A stretch of 64,000 nucleotides of DNA from Bacteroidales bacterium. Its GTDB lineage: Bacteria > Bacteroidota > Bacteroidia > Bacteroidales > Bacteroidaceae. The notes beneath the pieces were generated by a model that worked only from the letters and a program-made list of their open reading frames with translations, was not told the origin of the DNA and made no database searches. Where the stretch lies: NCBI GenBank assembly GCA_012517855.1, contig JAAYUD010000096.1:1-64000 (forward strand), given 5' to 3'. Of this stretch, positions 1-8,109 are shown piece after piece. A program made the translations under genes and the position numbers. Position 1 is the first letter of the stretch. Each line of letters opens with the position of its first letter.

Positions 1-36
1 ACGCTTAACCCAAACTCCAGGTTGGACATCTTATGA
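1..36 (+). CDS. 3' end of an upstream gene (partial)
   Basis: The first frame is open from base 1 and stops with TGA at 34-36, giving a last stretch of TLNPNSRLDIL. Only eleven residues are visible, so the product cannot be identified from sequence. The next gene, 26 bases downstream on the same strand, is a DUF1735-type surface lipoprotein. Such genes commonly follow a susD gene in Bacteroidales loci, so a SusD-like protein is a reasonable guess from context only. Confidence 0.5.
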   Translation, partial: TLNPNSRLDIL

Positions 37-62
37 TTGATTTTTAATACATAGAAAAAGAT

Positions 63-1079
63 ATGAAAAAGTTATATATTTTAATAACCCTACTATCATT
101 GATATTAGTGGGAACTTCATGCAATGATGAATGGAAAGACGAACAATATAGCCAATATATTGGCTTCCGCTCGCCGCTAAACAGTCAAGGGGTAACAGAA
201 ATTTATGTACCCTATAGTCGTAAAGACATCACTGGAAATTATATTATAGGCCAAGGCCGTTCCAGTTACGATCTACCCGTAATTGTAAGCGGCTCTACTA
301 CCAATCAAAAAGACATCACGGTACATGTTGCTCTCGACCCCGATACGCTGAGTACTTTAAACGAAGCACGCTATCAAAGCCGTACCGATCTGTACTATCA
401 TGAGATGAACCAGTATGCTACATTACCCGAAACAGCTCAAATTAAAGCTGGCGAAGACGTGGGTTTACTCAATATCGCTTTCGATTTCCGTGGTATTGAT
501 ATGTCGGAGAAGTGGGTTCTTCCAATTACTGTAGTCGATAATCCTTCCTATGGTTATCAGTCCAACCCTCGTAAAAACTATCGAAAAGCCTTACTCAGAA
601 TTATGCCTTTCAATAGCTTTTCTGGGGATTATTCTGGAACTACATTACTAAACTATATCAAAGGAGATGAAGGTAATGGCTCTATTGTGACAAGTACCGT
701 AACAGGTTACGCAGTAAATGAGAATACGGTATTCTTCTATGCCGGAACTATTGATGAAAACCGCACAGACCGCAAAAACTATAAGATTTATGCAACGTTC
801 AACGGAACGACCAATGGTTCTATCGCTTTTCGATGCGACAATCCCAATGTTAATTTTATAAACAACAAAGAGGCATCATTTCGCATCATAGAAGAGATGG
901 ATGATGTTCGCCCCTATTTGAAGCACCGTTATGTCATTATCAGCAATATTGATTACGAATATACAGATTATACTTCGGTGCCAGGTTCAGGTATTACATA
1001 TACAGTTAAAGGTTCTTTGACTCTTGAACGCAATATCAATACCCAAATACCTGACGAAGATCAAGCTATCGAATGGTAA
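63..1079 (+). CDS. DUF1735-type surface lipoprotein
   Basis: 338 residues with a lipoprotein signal: a hydrophobic stretch ends in LVGTSC, placing the lipidated cysteine at residue 20. Residues about 40-165 resemble the BT_3987-like DUF1735 domain (for example VHVALDPDTLSTLNEA and WVLPITVVDNPSYG). The C-terminal half is beta-rich, as in the DUF4361-type partner domain. Such proteins sit in or next to SusC/SusD loci and are thought to be outer-membrane glycan-binding or accessory proteins; no catalytic motif is visible. A strong terminator follows 50 bases after the stop, so this gene ends its transcription unit. The domain names are from recall and need an HMM search. Confidence 0.75.
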   Translation: MKKLYILITLLSLILVGTSCNDEWKDEQYSQYIGFRSPLNSQGVTEIYVPYSRKDITGNYIIGQGRSSYDLPVIVSGSTTNQKDITVHVALDPDTLSTLNEARYQSRTDLYYHEMNQYATLPETAQIKAGEDVGLLNIAFDFRGIDMSEKWVLPITVVDNPSYGYQSNPRKNYRKALLRIMPFNSFSGDYSGTTLLNYIKGDEGNGSIVTSTVTGYAVNENTVFFYAGTIDENRTDRKNYKIYATFNGTTNGSIAFRCDNPNVNFINNKEASFRIIEEMDDVRPYLKHRYVIISNIDYEYTDYTSVPGSGITYTVKGSLTLERNINTQIPDEDQAIEW

Positions 1080-1130
1080 TTTATCATTATCAGTCCAACT
1101 ATAAAACTTAACGGACTTTTGTTTGTTAAA

Positions 1131-1174
1131 AAGACTTCATCCTTTTCATATTAAAGGATGAAGTCTTATTTTTG
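1131..1174 (+). terminator. Rho-independent terminator
   Basis: A perfect 15-bp stem (AAGACTTCATCCTTT / AAAGGATGAAGTCTT) with a 7-base loop is followed by ATTTTTG. It ends the unit containing the DUF1735 lipoprotein. The tail also reads TATTTTTG at 1167-1174, which matches the Bacteroides -7 consensus TAnnTTTG and lies 22 bases before the next ATG. The same bases might therefore also start the GH43-like gene, but no clear -33 TTTG is present. Confidence 0.85.
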
Positions 1175-1195
1175 TAGACCGCTTATAATAGAATT

Positions 1196-2314
1196 ATGAA
1201 GATAAATAGACCCGTGTTATTCTTTTTATTCATTCTGCTTGCTTCATGTACCGGACATGAAAAAAACGGTGCCACCTATACCAACCCTCTTTTCACTGAA
1301 GGTTGTTATCCTCAAGCGACCTTTTATAGGGGTAAATACTATTATACGATGCAACAGCCTCAGGGCGATAAAATTGCGTTATGGGAAACTACAGACATTA
1401 CAAAAGTAGCCGAAGCAAAGCCCAAAACCGTATGGACTCCAAAAGATTCTCTTGCCAAATATCATTTATGGTCGCCAGAAATACACCGAATAGGTAACAA
1501 ATGGTATATTTATTTTGAAGCGGATGACGGTAATACCGATAATCATCAAATATATGTAATCGAAAACGATTCGCCCGATCCGATGAAAGGGAAATTCCAC
1601 CTAAGAGGGGCTATCATGACCAATCCCGAATGGAATTGGGGCATTCACCCTACAACATTTATCAATAAAGGCAAACAATATTTATTATGGTCGGGGTGGC
1701 CGAAGAGGAGGATAGAAGCCGAAACACAATGCATTTATATCGCTTCTATGAAGAACCCGTGGACGCTTGATTCAAAACGAGTGATGATATCTTATCCTAA
1801 ATACGAATGGGAAAGACAATGGATCAACCCTGACGGTATGCGAGCTGCATATCCTATCTACGTCAATGAAAATCCAGAATGTTCCTTTTCACGAGATAAA
1901 AAGAAAGTTCTCATTTTTTATTCGGCAAGCGGTTGCTGGACGTACTATAATTGTGAAGGTATGCTGTCGGCCAATGCAAACAGCGATTTATTAAATCCAA
2001 CATCATGGACAAAAAGCAGAGAACCCGTTTTCATGCAATCGGAAAGGAACGGTTTGTTTGGACCGGCAAGTGTATCATTTGTTCCTTCTCCCGACAACAG
2101 CGAATGGTTTATTTTGTATCAAGTCAAAACGGTCACCAAAAATACGAATGCAACAATGATCCGTGAAGAAGGTGTAGTAAACAGTATCCGAATACAAAAA
2201 ATGAATTGGAATTCGCAAGGGATACCAGTACTCGGCAAACCGGCCCCCACAGATTCTGTAATGCCAAAACCTTCGGGAACAGAACAAGGGCAGAATACTT
2301 TCGGAAAAAAATAG
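1196..2314 (+). CDS. GH43-like lipoprotein with altered catalytic positions
   Basis: 372 residues; the lipobox LLASC puts the lipid cysteine at residue 18. The body resembles a five-bladed-propeller GH43 enzyme: YTNPLF at the start, LWSPEIHRIGNKWYIYFEAD at about 91-110, TTFINKGKQYLLWSG and VNENPE at about 223-228. In active GH43 enzymes the opening NP block is followed by a DP motif whose Asp is the general base. Here the equivalent stretch reads GCYPQA (residues 36-41), with no acid. The block that often reads LDATTF reads GIHPTTF. The Glu of the VNE block, the usual general acid, is kept (E225). It could be an inactive binder, or belong to a subgroup with a shifted base. It lies behind its neighbour's terminator. 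Confidence 0.75.
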   Translation: MKINRPVLFFLFILLASCTGHEKNGATYTNPLFTEGCYPQATFYRGKYYYTMQQPQGDKIALWETTDITKVAEAKPKTVWTPKDSLAKYHLWSPEIHRIGNKWYIYFEADDGNTDNHQIYVIENDSPDPMKGKFHLRGAIMTNPEWNWGIHPTTFINKGKQYLLWSGWPKRRIEAETQCIYIASMKNPWTLDSKRVMISYPKYEWERQWINPDGMRAAYPIYVNENPECSFSRDKKKVLIFYSASGCWTYYNCEGMLSANANSDLLNPTSWTKSREPVFMQSERNGLFGPASVSFVPSPDNSEWFILYQVKTVTKNTNATMIREEGVVNSIRIQKMNWNSQGIPVLGKPAPTDSVMPKPSGTEQGQNTFGKK

Positions 2315-2436
2315 ATCCTTCAATCTTGTTGTATTCTATCATGCAGAAATAACATTTCTATCTAGAATTCACAATTCGAAAGTTCCCAACATATTACAAT
2401 CTTTTTAAAGAAAAAAACAAAATATGGACATTATCT

Positions 2437-2470
2437 ATTTGGGTGGTTCGAATATTCGTACCTCCCAAAT
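2437..2470. terminator. Hairpin between convergent genes, probable terminator
   Basis: ATTTGGGTGGT pairs with ACCTCCCAAAT (10 of 11 positions) around a loop that contains the palindrome CGAATATTCG. It lies midway between the convergent GH43-like gene (+) and the metallophosphoesterase gene (-), and so can end transcription from either side. There is no long T-run on either strand, so efficiency is uncertain. Confidence 0.55.
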
Positions 2471-2511
2471 CTATTGCCAAATTTATCATCTACTATATTA
2501 GTACTATCTAT

Positions 2512-3501
2512 CTAGAGAGCCTTCCATGGAAGAAGCATATAATTAATTGAAGGTTCTATCACCTTAAAATCACCTTTTCCATCCAGCACACTACATGTTT
2601 CTATTGAAACAGCATTTCCCTTTATGCGTAATACGGCAAAAGAACCAGGTCCATCATCATCCTTCCAAGCATTGTTAACCTGATAAATTGTATGACCTCG
2701 AAAATGTTCTAACGTAGCAGTATGAGCATGGCCTACGAAAACAGCTACAAGATTGAATTTTTCTAATATATCAAATAAGCGATTACGGCTCGATTCAGGC
2801 CACCAATCGAGCGCCCACTTATCAAAGCCATAGTGTTGAATATAAACCACAGGTGCACCACAAGAAGCATATTTTTTCAAATCTTTTTCAAGCCATTCAA
2901 AATTACTTTTACAATAAGTAGTATCTCCAGCACAACATTCACCATTAATAAAATGTACATTGCCTACATTCCATGAATAGCTACGACTTGACGAATCCAA
3001 ATTCAATATTTCACCTTTCAGTAATTTAGCATTCAACACAGAATCAATATAATGAAAAGTATAGGCACGTCCTTTCAAATTATCGGCACCTTTGTCAGAT
3101 ACCCCCGGATTTATATCATGATTGCCCAAGCCAGGAAAAACATTATAATGAATACGACGTTCTCCCACCCCTTTTTCATAGCGCTGACGATATAAATTGA
3201 GAATTTCGGGACGCGATTTATCAAACATATCACCAGCCAATGCCACACAATCCAATTTTTTTAGCAATTCTCCAGCAATACCCTGCGGAGCAGTCTTTGG
3301 AAAACGGAAGTGATTTTCCAAATGATTGATAGCGACCACATGAAAGTATTGATCTGTTTCGGGCAATAAATCAAAATGCAAATCCGAAGCGATGACTACC
3401 GTACAATCATATTTCACCGATTTACTTCTGAAAGATGAATGTGGATAACATAGACCACAGACGAAGACAGTCACTAAAAATAATATCTTTTTTCTCATCA
3501 T
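2512..3501 (-). CDS. Secreted calcineurin-like metallophosphoesterase
   Basis: About 329 residues. The ORF track starts at a TTG; the ATG at 3501 (or the next, 3498) is preferred. A signal peptide is followed by all metal-site motifs of the calcineurin-like phosphoesterase fold in order: SDLHFD (about 40), GDMFDKSRPE, GLGNHD, YIQHYG and GHAHTATLEH. This predicts a dinuclear-metal phosphomonoesterase or phosphodiesterase acting outside the inner membrane. It is the last gene of the SusC-SusD-alkaline phosphatase-GH63-like unit, starting 9 bases after the previous stop. It is a distant relative, not a close copy, of the phosphoesterases at 11575 and 19388. The substrate is unknown; the setting suggests a phosphorylated glycan. 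Confidence 0.88.
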   Translation of the reverse strand: MMRKKILFLVTVFVCGLCYPHSSFRSKSVKYDCTVVIASDLHFDLLPETDQYFHVVAINHLENHFRFPKTAPQGIAGELLKKLDCVALAGDMFDKSRPEILNLYRQRYEKGVGERRIHYNVFPGLGNHDINPGVSDKGADNLKGRAYTFHYIDSVLNAKLLKGEILNLDSSSRSYSWNVGNVHFINGECCAGDTTYCKSNFEWLEKDLKKYASCGAPVVYIQHYGFDKWALDWWPESSRNRLFDILEKFNLVAVFVGHAHTATLEHFRGHTIYQVNNAWKDDDGPGSFAVLRIKGNAVSIETCSVLDGKGDFKVIEPSINYMLLPWKAL

Positions 3502-3510
3502 CAAAAACGC

Positions 3511-5124
3511 TTAAAATGTTTGCTTACCAACTTTCACATTCGAAACCGTTTTATGATCGCCCCACATCAAAGTAAGTTCAAAAGGTACATTGGTCTCAAT
3601 TGTGACACAAGGTTTTTCTTCGGCAGACGTTCTTTTTTTCACCTTAATAGAAACTAGCCCATCTTTTCCGAATGGATAACGAGATATGCCATAACCATCA
3701 GTAAGATGTACATCAATTACCATCTTACCATCCTGAACATTAGCACGAATACCAAACAAATATTCTATTAAAACAGAAATAGGTGGAAGACCTGTCCAAC
3801 CGACAAAATCCTTACGAGCCATAAATCCCGGTTCAGCTTTTTCGGGAGCATAATATTCCCAAAAAGTTCCCGTGTTCTTATATACCTGAAAGACATTATC
3901 ATAATGATTGCGGGCAATGTCGAAGGCCAGTTGGCGGTATCCCTTATCAACTAAACCCGATATCACCATATAATCTGTCGGTGCCCAAACGCCACCAACC
4001 CAATAGCGCCCATTTGCCTTGTACTTAGGATGATTGGCCGCCAACGAGGCAACTCTATGAGGACGGTTGAATGTCGTTGTATCTTCAAGATGACTAACTA
4101 AAGAGTCCAATCGACTTTTTGGTAGCACATCAGTATGCAATGCCCAATAGGCATATATACCTTTTGTTTTACTCAAGCTACCGTCAGCATATTGATCATA
4201 CAAGAAATGATCTTTCGGGCTCCACATATTTTGATTAATATATGCAGACAAATGCTTCACATCATCTTCAAATTCTTCTATCTCTTGCCAACGCTCCAAA
4301 TAAAAGCCCATCTTCAACAATATATTGGCCATAAATATCTGTTGTAGAGAAGCATCCAACCAAATCATGTGCCCATTACTATAAATAGTATTATAGCCCT
4401 CTGGAACACGAGGCATATTATCCATACCTGTTCCCCATCCGCTACTCCAATAAGTGCCATTGCGCCACGTACGGTTCAATTTCAACCATTTATAATAAGC
4501 AGATAACACCGGAAAGACTTTATTGAGACGTTCCATATCACCAAACTGAGTAAAATAAAGCCATTCAGACCATGGCAAAAGATTAGGCCCTGTACTTACA
4601 GGATCATAACGTTCAAAACAGTCCGAACCATCTGCATGAATCTCCCTACAAATAAATCCGTCGGGGTGCTGTTTTGCATAGAAGTTGTCCAGAGTACGTT
4701 GAAACGGAAAGAAATTCCGACCATAGCGGCAAAACATTGTAATAAAGGAATCGTCCCACATAAATATATTGCCATTGTACGCAGGAGCAATATAACTACA
4801 GACGAAGCCCGATTCATCTATTGGCTGGCAGATATTAGTCAATGCGATCTTCCACGCTTTCCAATACATTTCTATCTCCTTATCATGTCCTTCCCAATAA
4901 GGCGAAGGCAATACAGCACGAGCCTTCTCATAAGTACCCGGTTTTATCGATTCAACCTTAGCCGTCCGAAAAGTATTCTCCGTAACTAACGTTTGCATTA
5001 TATAAGTATCCTTATAGGGCAGTTTGTATTTAGGAGAACCCGCTGAAATTGTATTTTGAGCTCCAGTATCAACTGAATATGAAAACACGGCAATGATAAC
5101 TGCAAGCCAATAGATTCTTTTCAT
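3511..5124 (-). CDS. GH63/MGH1-like (alpha/alpha)6-barrel glycosidase
   Basis: 537 residues with an N-terminal signal sequence. The body matches the (alpha/alpha)6-barrel group of mannosylglycerate hydrolase/GH63-like enzymes: YNGNIFMWDDSFITMF (about 116-131), WSSGWGTGMDNMPR (about 226-239, with D235 in the position of the general acid), and TFWEYYAPE followed by FVGWTGLPP near the C-terminus, where the Glu fits the inverting general base. It likely removes an alpha-linked sugar (glucose or mannose by family precedent) from an oligosaccharide in the periplasm. It starts 10 bases after the alkaline phosphatase stop, so the two are co-transcribed. Trehalase-like GH37 is an alternative label; the specificity cannot be read from sequence. 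Confidence 0.82.
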   Translation of the reverse strand: MKRIYWLAVIIAVFSYSVDTGAQNTISAGSPKYKLPYKDTYIMQTLVTENTFRTAKVESIKPGTYEKARAVLPSPYWEGHDKEIEMYWKAWKIALTNICQPIDESGFVCSYIAPAYNGNIFMWDDSFITMFCRYGRNFFPFQRTLDNFYAKQHPDGFICREIHADGSDCFERYDPVSTGPNLLPWSEWLYFTQFGDMERLNKVFPVLSAYYKWLKLNRTWRNGTYWSSGWGTGMDNMPRVPEGYNTIYSNGHMIWLDASLQQIFMANILLKMGFYLERWQEIEEFEDDVKHLSAYINQNMWSPKDHFLYDQYADGSLSKTKGIYAYWALHTDVLPKSRLDSLVSHLEDTTTFNRPHRVASLAANHPKYKANGRYWVGGVWAPTDYMVISGLVDKGYRQLAFDIARNHYDNVFQVYKNTGTFWEYYAPEKAEPGFMARKDFVGWTGLPPISVLIEYLFGIRANVQDGKMVIDVHLTDGYGISRYPFGKDGLVSIKVKKRTSAEEKPCVTIETNVPFELTLMWGDHKTVSNVKVGKQTF

Positions 5125-5134
5125 ATTATCTAAA

Positions 5135-6262
5135 CTATAAATTCATTAACTTTTTTATTTTCCAAAAGATATCAGTATTTTCCATCATACCAGTAAAATT
5201 CTCAGATCCAGGTCCAAAAGCATAAACAGGCACCATAACACCAGAATGTTCATTTGTTGAAAATTTGCAAACAATTTCTCCCTTTTGCAAATCACCATCG
5301 ACCAAAGTCAATCCTCCAGTTTCATGATCAGCAGTAACAACCACCAATGTTTCACCATCTTGAGCAGCCCATTTCATCACTTCACCCACTGTACGATCAA
5401 AATCATGAATTTCTTGCATCAACATGCCCAAATCATTGTAATGTCCATAATCATCAAGCTGAGAACCCTCAACCATCATAAAAAAGCCATTTTTATTTTG
5501 ATTCAACAAATTAATGCCTTTCAGAGAAGCACGAGCCAAAAGGTCTCCTCTCTCCGCAGGTACAGGCGTATCAACATCATAGGGAACGGCAAAGACTTTG
5601 CCCGATTTAAAATTCTTCAGATCGTCCCATGACCTAGAAATATGATACCCCTCTTTCTCCAGTTCTTTAAACAGATTACGTCCATCGTCACGATGTTCAA
5701 AATATTTGGCACCACCTCCGAAAGCATAATCTATACCACATTTGACATAGCCCGTTGTAACATCCTGTTCTTTATCTCGATCAATATTATGACAACAAAA
5801 ATCAGCAGGAGTTGCATCCCACAAACGGCATGTCACAGCTATACCAGTAGCTTTTTTCTTATCTTTTGCCAATGCACACAACGACTTCAATGGTTTACCA
5901 TTAGGATCTACACCAACGGCATGATAACAAGTTTTATAGCCTGTTGCCAAAGCCGTACCGCCGGCACCAGAGTCTGTAATCAACTTATTGGTACAATAAG
6001 TTTTAGAAAGTCCTATATATTGAGCGTTTTCCAACCACAATTTACCTCTATTAGCCGTCCATGCTGAATATACGTCCATAAGGCTCATTCCATCGCCAAT
6101 CATCAAAATAACATTTTTCACTTTATGTCCTTTCGGAGGAGTTATTTTCTGAACCGCATATGGCTGTGATAAAACATATGTTTGAGGATTATAGTTTTGT
6201 GATAAGACAGGCTGTACCATCACCCCAACAGCAAGCCCCAACAATAACATTTTTATTTTCAT
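5135..6262 (-). CDS. Alkaline phosphatase, secreted
   Basis: 375 residues with a signal peptide (LLGLAVGVMVQPVLSQ). The alkaline phosphatase signature is complete: VILMIGDGM (metal Asp), TDSGAGGTALATG (the Ser is the phosphorylated nucleophile), EGSQLDDYGHYND (metal ligands), TADHETGGL and NEHSG. It should hydrolyse phosphomonoesters in the periplasm. It sits in a sugar-uptake operon, not in a visible phosphate-starvation setting. The likely task is removing phosphate from oligosaccharides after import or after phosphodiester cleavage by a neighbouring metallophosphoesterase. A hairpin lies between it and the upstream susD-like gene. Confidence 0.93.
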   Translation of the reverse strand: MKIKMLLLGLAVGVMVQPVLSQNYNPQTYVLSQPYAVQKITPPKGHKVKNVILMIGDGMSLMDVYSAWTANRGKLWLENAQYIGLSKTYCTNKLITDSGAGGTALATGYKTCYHAVGVDPNGKPLKSLCALAKDKKKATGIAVTCRLWDATPADFCCHNIDRDKEQDVTTGYVKCGIDYAFGGGAKYFEHRDDGRNLFKELEKEGYHISRSWDDLKNFKSGKVFAVPYDVDTPVPAERGDLLARASLKGINLLNQNKNGFFMMVEGSQLDDYGHYNDLGMLMQEIHDFDRTVGEVMKWAAQDGETLVVVTADHETGGLTLVDGDLQKGEIVCKFSTNEHSGVMVPVYAFGPGSENFTGMMENTDIFWKIKKLMNL

Positions 6263-6328
6263 TCCTTTTAAATTTTATATAATTACCTGTCAGTATCTTC
6301 TCTATTTTAGAGGAGTGCTTTTAAAATA

Positions 6329-6361
6329 GTATCCTTGTCCTATATTTTAGGACAAGGATAC
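6329..6361 (-). terminator. Intra-operon hairpin after the susD-like gene
   Basis: A perfect 12-bp stem (GTATCCTTGTCC / GGACAAGGATAC) with a 9-base loop lies 18 bases after the SusD-like stop. On the minus strand it is followed by TATTTTAAAAG. The tail is short, so it may end only part of the transcripts. That would leave SusC/SusD more abundant than the phosphatase and glycosidase downstream. Confidence 0.7.
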
Positions 6362-6378
6362 AACATCTCTATTATTTA

Positions 6379-8088
6379 TTACTTAGAAGCGTAACCACTA
6401 TTCTGAATTAATTTCCCATTTGATTTAATTACCTGATTGATTTCGTATGGCAATACACTATAAGTTCCTCCAGGAGTATAATTTTTAGCTTTCATATTAG
6501 CTAATTCTATAACACCCTGGAATGTTTTACCATTAATAACCATTGTAGTACCATTTGTTGTATCAAGATCTGAACTTGGATTCGAACGATCCACATGTTT
6601 CAAACCATGTTTTGCTGTTTTGATCTTGGCTAATGCATCCAAATTCCATGTATCAGAGCCTTCAGCCGCCCATCGTTTTAAGTCCATCAACCGATCAGCA
6701 TACTCTCCAGCCAATTCACAACGACGTTCGTGCATCAAATCCATCATTGTCGGAGCCGTATAAGTGATTCCTTCTTTAGCACGGTTGGCTATTCGATTCA
6801 ATGGGTCTGCCGCCTCTGAATTCTTAGTTTGCATAATTAAAGCCTCTGCCTTAAAAAGAAGCAATTCTGAGAAACGCATCAAAGGCACATTCAAATCAGT
6901 AGTAGGACGGTCTCCATTAGTAGAAATATGAGAATTGTTTTCTCCCACGCCACTAGCATTCAAATCGCCAAAAGAATAAGGGTTCATATATTTATTAAAC
7001 TGAAAACCACATTCATTATCTGAAGAAGAGTAGTATTTTTTATTTGTTCCAAAATAAGTAAACTGATCTCCATATTTCAATATGGTAGCCGAGCGACGTG
7101 CATCCTGATCATTATATTCTGCATATAGTTCAAGAGTAGGTTTAAAGTTTCCCCAACCATTATAAGCGCCCCAACCTTTATTCTCGAGCATAATACCCGG
7201 AAATTCACTACCAGCATAATTATTGCCGCTTGAGTTTACAGACCAAATATACTCTTTACTCCAATTATTGGCAATGGTAAAGACATCCGCGAAATTATCC
7301 AAAAGCCCACGACCACCTTCATTCTCTATTTTGTCAACAAGAGTTGGAATATTAGCCCATTGAGAAGCATCATGCTGAGCCCAATAAGCATACGCTTTTA
7401 CCATATAACCATATGCAGCATCTTTCGTTGGGCGTCCATAATTGTCTGATGAATAATCTTTAAACCAAGGCAACAAATTCGCAGCCGATTGGAAATCTTC
7501 AATAATATATTTATAATTATCCATCACGGTCTTTTGTTGAGTTGGAATATCGTTCACTTGCGATTCATAATTAGTCAACTCTTCATAGCGCACATACGGA
7601 ACACCATTATCAGCACGACCATAACGGTAAGCAATCATAAAGTGAGAAAAGGCTCTCATAAAATAAGCTTCACCCAAAGAGTGTTTTACAATAGCTGAGC
7701 GATCGGCCTCTTTTATCTTCAATGCATGATATATAATATTATTAGCAATAGCCATAGTAGTATACATTTCATTATATATATCCTTAATACTACCTTCTGT
7801 ATTACCATCCATATTAAGATTGGCCAAGTTCATTTGAGCATTACCTCGAGTACGCGCAAAAAAGATATCATCGCTAGCACCCTGCTCCCAAAACAAGTTA
7901 CGTCCCCATGTTTCTTCTAACGAAAAACAATAATAAAGACTTGTAGTAGCCGATGTAAAATCGGCATCAGATTTCCAATAATTATTTTCCGTTGGACTAC
8001 CTTCGTTTGTTGTATCCAGCCAACTCCCTGTACAAGAAGTACAGAAGCCAGCAACCAACAATAACAGTAATAATATATTTCGCTTCAT
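6379..8088 (-). CDS. SusD/RagB-family outer-membrane lipoprotein
   Basis: 569 residues, the usual SusD length, with lipobox VAGFCTSC and SusD-like features: WLDTTNEGSPTENNYWKS at the N-terminus, YFMRAFSHFMIAYRYG (about 140-155), RFSELLLFKAEALI, and the C-terminal ERRCELAGEYADRLMDLKRW. SusD proteins cap the SusC channel at the cell surface and bind the glycan. The gene starts 21 bases after its SusC partner, and the pair is the transport core of the 2.5-11.3 kb unit. TPR-like helices are expected. The ligand cannot be deduced from sequence. Confidence 0.94.
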   Translation of the reverse strand: MKRNILLLLLLVAGFCTSCTGSWLDTTNEGSPTENNYWKSDADFTSATTSLYYCFSLEETWGRNLFWEQGASDDIFFARTRGNAQMNLANLNMDGNTEGSIKDIYNEMYTTMAIANNIIYHALKIKEADRSAIVKHSLGEAYFMRAFSHFMIAYRYGRADNGVPYVRYEELTNYESQVNDIPTQQKTVMDNYKYIIEDFQSAANLLPWFKDYSSDNYGRPTKDAAYGYMVKAYAYWAQHDASQWANIPTLVDKIENEGGRGLLDNFADVFTIANNWSKEYIWSVNSSGNNYAGSEFPGIMLENKGWGAYNGWGNFKPTLELYAEYNDQDARRSATILKYGDQFTYFGTNKKYYSSSDNECGFQFNKYMNPYSFGDLNASGVGENNSHISTNGDRPTTDLNVPLMRFSELLLFKAEALIMQTKNSEAADPLNRIANRAKEGITYTAPTMMDLMHERRCELAGEYADRLMDLKRWAAEGSDTWNLDALAKIKTAKHGLKHVDRSNPSSDLDTTNGTTMVINGKTFQGVIELANMKAKNYTPGGTYSVLPYEINQVIKSNGKLIQNSGYASK

Positions 8089-8109
8089 AATTAATCTAAA
8101 TTGAGTAAG

